Assembly (NCBI RefSeq): GCF_014805685.1
Contig: NC_060885.1
Span: 21,403,632-21,467,631, forward strand
Origin: Silurus meridionalis
Lineage: Eukaryota > Chordata > Actinopteri > Siluriformes > Siluridae
Direction: 5' to 3'
Length of the DNA: 64,000 nucleotides
The notes under the pieces were generated by a model. The model had not been told where the DNA came from. It saw nothing but the letters and a program-made list of their open reading frames with translations, and ran no database searches. A program made the position numbers and the translations under genes. Shown here in pieces: positions 37,731-64,000 of the stretch (within the stretch, counting starts at the first letter, position 1; the number at the start of each line of letters is the position of its first letter).

Positions 37731-39485
37731 CAACTGTTGCATTTTAAATAATTTGAATGCAAACTTTGGATTAGGTGGCTACTCCCTGGTCGGTTTGACC
37801 TCGCCTTCTCAGTCAGATGTCCTAAGATCCACCTTCGAAAAAAGCTTATATTGAAACATGAACTTTCAAACCTGCCCATTAAAGCAGGAGCACAGTAATG
37901 CACCTTCAGGGCAGAACAATAGCAAAATAACACTCTCTTCCAAATCTGGGTTGTTCACCTAAATAGAGTCTTCTGCCACTTGACAATCTCTTCATCTTTT
38001 CCAGTAGTATCACCAAGCCAGCTTATTCCTCTCTAAACCTGCACCTGCAGCCCATTACACAAATATTCCTGAGTCTGAATCACAACCTCAAAACAAGAAG
38101 AAAAACAAAAAACAGCTTTAAATAATGATAGTGCAAATGCAAATCGGTATTTCTTGCTCCCTTAGAACGACAGATAATGAGATTTTAACGTGCAATAAAT
38201 TCACGTGGTGTACGGCCCAAATGCAGATACACAAGCTGTAAAAAAAAAAATACAGATGGTTACTGTGGTGAGGGCTGAACTCTGACCCTTCGTTGGAAGC
38301 GTACAGATACGAAGTGAGAAAAGGCACCCTGACTCGGGGGAAAAAGAAAGAAAGAAAAAAACCAGCTCCGTCTGTTTCTCTGATGCAACGCAGAGGCAGT
38401 GCTTTCGGGTCAGACACTCTGTTCTCTCTCTATGACATGTTTAGGAGTGGGAGTGATGTATTCGCTGTCGGCTGTGCCCTGTGCAACTATGTTACGCTGA
38501 CATAACACGGTGTGTGTGTGTGTGTGTGTGTATCTGCGAGCTACCCCTCTCCATGTATGGTGTGAGTGTTTACCCAGTCCTTGAAGCGACTGTACCCAGA
38601 CTGGCCTCACCATACTGGGTCTGAGCCGAAGCCTAGATACGCCAAACTGCAGTGCAAAGAGCCCACTTCATCTTCTCTCTCCATCTCTCACACTCACACA
38701 CACTTTTCTCACCCTCTATCCTCTACATTTGCCTAAAGAACTACAGCCAGTTGGATTAGTCTACAGCGAGCATTCGTCCCGAGGTTAACTACCCCACTGA
38801 TATATGCCAGGTTTCATCAAGGCATGAAAGAAAACACTGCTAATTTAGAAGATTTTTTGACCATGGCCAATAAAGATGAAAAAAATAATAATAAAATAAA
38901 ATAAAATATACAATCACTGACATTAGCAGGAAAAGTGTATGTTTCCTCACTCAAGGTCACCACAGAGAAATGGCCCAAAAAAAAAAAAAAAAAAAAAAAA
39001 AAGAATTACATAGCCAACACTCACTCAAAGAGCTGACCTATAGATCAGTCCATAGTATTTGCATATTGACCTTGATTTCTGTAGTCGCTTTGCAAATTGA
39101 CTTTGGTTCGTGGACAAAACAGAATAGTGCACTCACGGGCCGTGTGAGCTACATTCAGGAGCGAGTGCCAATTAATTCCACTCAAAAGCGCCCGGTTTCA
39201 ATCGAATCGAACACGAAACATATGAGTCCGAACACAAGCGGTGGCGGTGGAATGAGGAGGAGCGCGGAGGTGTGCAAAATAAAACGAGCGACTCGAGATA
39301 AAATGAGTGCTTCAGCTCACATGAAGTGGCTGATGGTTAGACGGTAAAATGTAAAGGGATTTTTTTTTTTTGTTTAACAAATACATTTCATTTCTCATAT
39401 TTTTCAAGCATGAAACCAGTGGCTACAGAACTATTGGCTCCTCTGTGCGTTCCTGCTGCATTGCTGGTAACTTGCCATGACAGAC
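37731..39485. other. Non-coding; 3' flank of LETM1
   Basis: (GT)n at 38506-38531 and poly-A at about 38978-39002. The 3' UTR of LETM1 should extend leftwards from 39485 into this segment, but no polyadenylation signal stands out. No second gene was recognised. Confidence 0.5.
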
Positions 39486-62434
<22,949 letters not shown>

Positions 62435-63519
62435 CTAGAAAAACAAAAATTGAATTGAATGAAATTTATATAGACTCTATAAAGCTCTAACAAAAAACTT
62501 ACTGAAATCTATTAATTGTGCGATCTCTGGTTTTGGGTCAGTGACGCATGCATCTAAACCAAATGCATTAAGCAGCAAAAGACAAACATTGAAAGAGACA
62601 TCTGCATGGAAAATCATGGACTTGTGTATCTATACAGCATGAAACTGATCAGATGACCACTGAGAAATATGGAAATATGGTGAGTAGCACCTGTAAAATA
62701 GCTAAAATCACCTATAGCTGAATAGCTGAAAACCCTATGAAATTTTTTTTATATTTATCTAGTGCTGTCTCTTAAAATGTCAAACATTTTGTAAAAATCT
62801 TTAAACAACCATTTTTACGACATGCTTCAAAACGACATTCTTGTTCATTTATACCGTCACATATGCAGAAGAATCCAAACAAACCTCTAAGACTCGAAGA
62901 CCTTTTGTGCAATACGGAACATTCACGCACCGACTCACCCCAGGCAGAACATCTGCTCAATGCTTTTAAAGGGATTCCCTCCTTGTCAGGTGCAAACCTG
63001 ATGAACTTTCATCCACTGCTTCCAGCAGAGGACAGACTTTTACCAAGAAACCCAGGTTATTCAAGGGCATGAGCTCTAATATTGAACACTACCAAGACGA
63101 TTTGTTCAGGAGGAAGGCTCATCAGTTGTAAAGATAAGATTCAACAATCATAAAAATAAAAGATTTTATAAAAGTAAAGCAGATCATCCTTGTATATTGT
63201 TTCTCTTCAGACAAATCACGCTTCATGCTAGAGAAGGTTTAGTCTCCATATTTACATTTAAAAAATTAAACATTTGGAATCATGCTACATCATACATTAT
63301 ATACAAATCTGTGCTTGCTTCCAATTTTGTGGCAATATTTTGGGAATAAACCACATAATGGATCAGGTTTTCACATCTACTTTGGGCCATATAATGAATG
63401 TCTTGAATGATGAACTACATTTAGGTTGAGTTGAAAATTGTGTAACTAATTTCTAACCAAACATTTTCTTTAATGAGCCAGTGCTGCCTTACTCCCTATG
63501 TATATATGTAAGGGATGTC
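62435..63519. other. LETM1 intron 1, no first exon seen
   Basis: AT-rich, no CpG-rich patch, and no exon with ATG and a matching donor of the right phase. A short 'ttgaattgaatgaaattta' near 62449 echoes the 6060 repeat tail. Confidence 0.5.
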
Positions 63520-63912
63520 CCTAACTGAGGCAGATGCGATTCGCATTTCCATGCATACTCAAGGATACGTTAAAGATGCGATGCGATTCATCCAGTTACG
63601 ATGAAGTGTAAGGGGGAAAAAAATATATGATTTTATGCAATTCAATATGGTACAACTTTTATTTCTTTGTTTCAGACAGACAGCAAATCATACATTTACT
63701 TAAGTGTCTTCAAACTTCTAACACATGACCCCTTTCATAAACAGGCCATTATAGTGCAAAAATAAAAGAATAAATAAACCTAAAGGTTCTGTCCTGCTCT
63801 GTTTCTAGGGATGCAGCTCTACCTCTGCCATGTTAATCTGTATTCTATGTGACTATGTGAGAGAACGCACTGTTTAGCGAGGAGAAATCAATCTACATAT
63901 TAAATATTGTTC
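63520..63912 (+). repeat. Dispersed repeat, inverted partner of 49706-50185
   Basis: 'gatgcgattcgcatttccat' opens the copy. 'gatgcagctctacctctgcc' then 'gttaatctgtattctatgtg' and 'atcaatctacatattaaata' complete it, the reverse complement order of the first copy. Confidence 0.75.
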
Positions 63913-64000
63913 ACAAATTATTGGTCGATTTCTGAATTCAAAAAAGTCTAACGCATCTACTATTAATTATTTATAAAATAATCCATTTATCAGATGCAAA

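Overview
The window is vertebrate nuclear DNA, almost certainly from a teleost fish. The reasons are one vertebrate-type gene with many small exons and GT/AG introns, long dinucleotide and (GATA)n microsatellites, tRNA-derived fish-type SINEs, an RTE-clade LINE and a very heavy load of Tc1/mariner and hAT elements. The Tc1 richness would fit a catfish, but that is inference. There are no operons, CRISPR arrays or phage genes. I found no previously undescribed biological system, and I do not claim one.

The only protein-coding host gene I can support is LETM1 (minus strand, about 39.49 to 62.43 kb), the inner-mitochondrial-membrane cation/proton exchanger and ribosome-binding-domain protein. 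Thirteen exons join in frame without a stop to give 724 residues. They cover the region before the LETM1 domain, the membrane segment, the LETM1 domain, the coiled coils, a C-terminal EF-hand and the charged tail. No exon in the window supplies an initiator ATG, so the first exon lies beyond position 64000. The introns are full of microsatellites and transposon debris.

From 1 to 39.4 kb I see no host gene. In order, this part holds: the 3' tail of an RTE LINE with a Tigger/pogo-like MITE beside it; a fossil Tc1 transposase cut by a SINE; a cluster of GT/CA/GA microsatellites; a SINE with a tRNA-Glu head and an RTE-like tail; a 2.4 kb antisense RTE LINE; a Tc1 element with long inverted repeats (10.76 to 12.32 kb); hAT pieces, one with a second hAT nested inside it (19.6 to 20.05 kb); three different Tc1 elements in a row (24.15 to 29.8 kb), the first sitting inside a (TA)n array; and tcb-type Tc1 deletion derivatives nested in older repeats. 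Nine copies of one Tc1-derived MITE family lie between 12 and 60 kb, all in the same orientation.

The elements read as partners and parasites of each other: an RTE LINE with a SINE sharing its tail, and autonomous Tc1 elements with internally deleted derivatives. The host gene appears intact around them.
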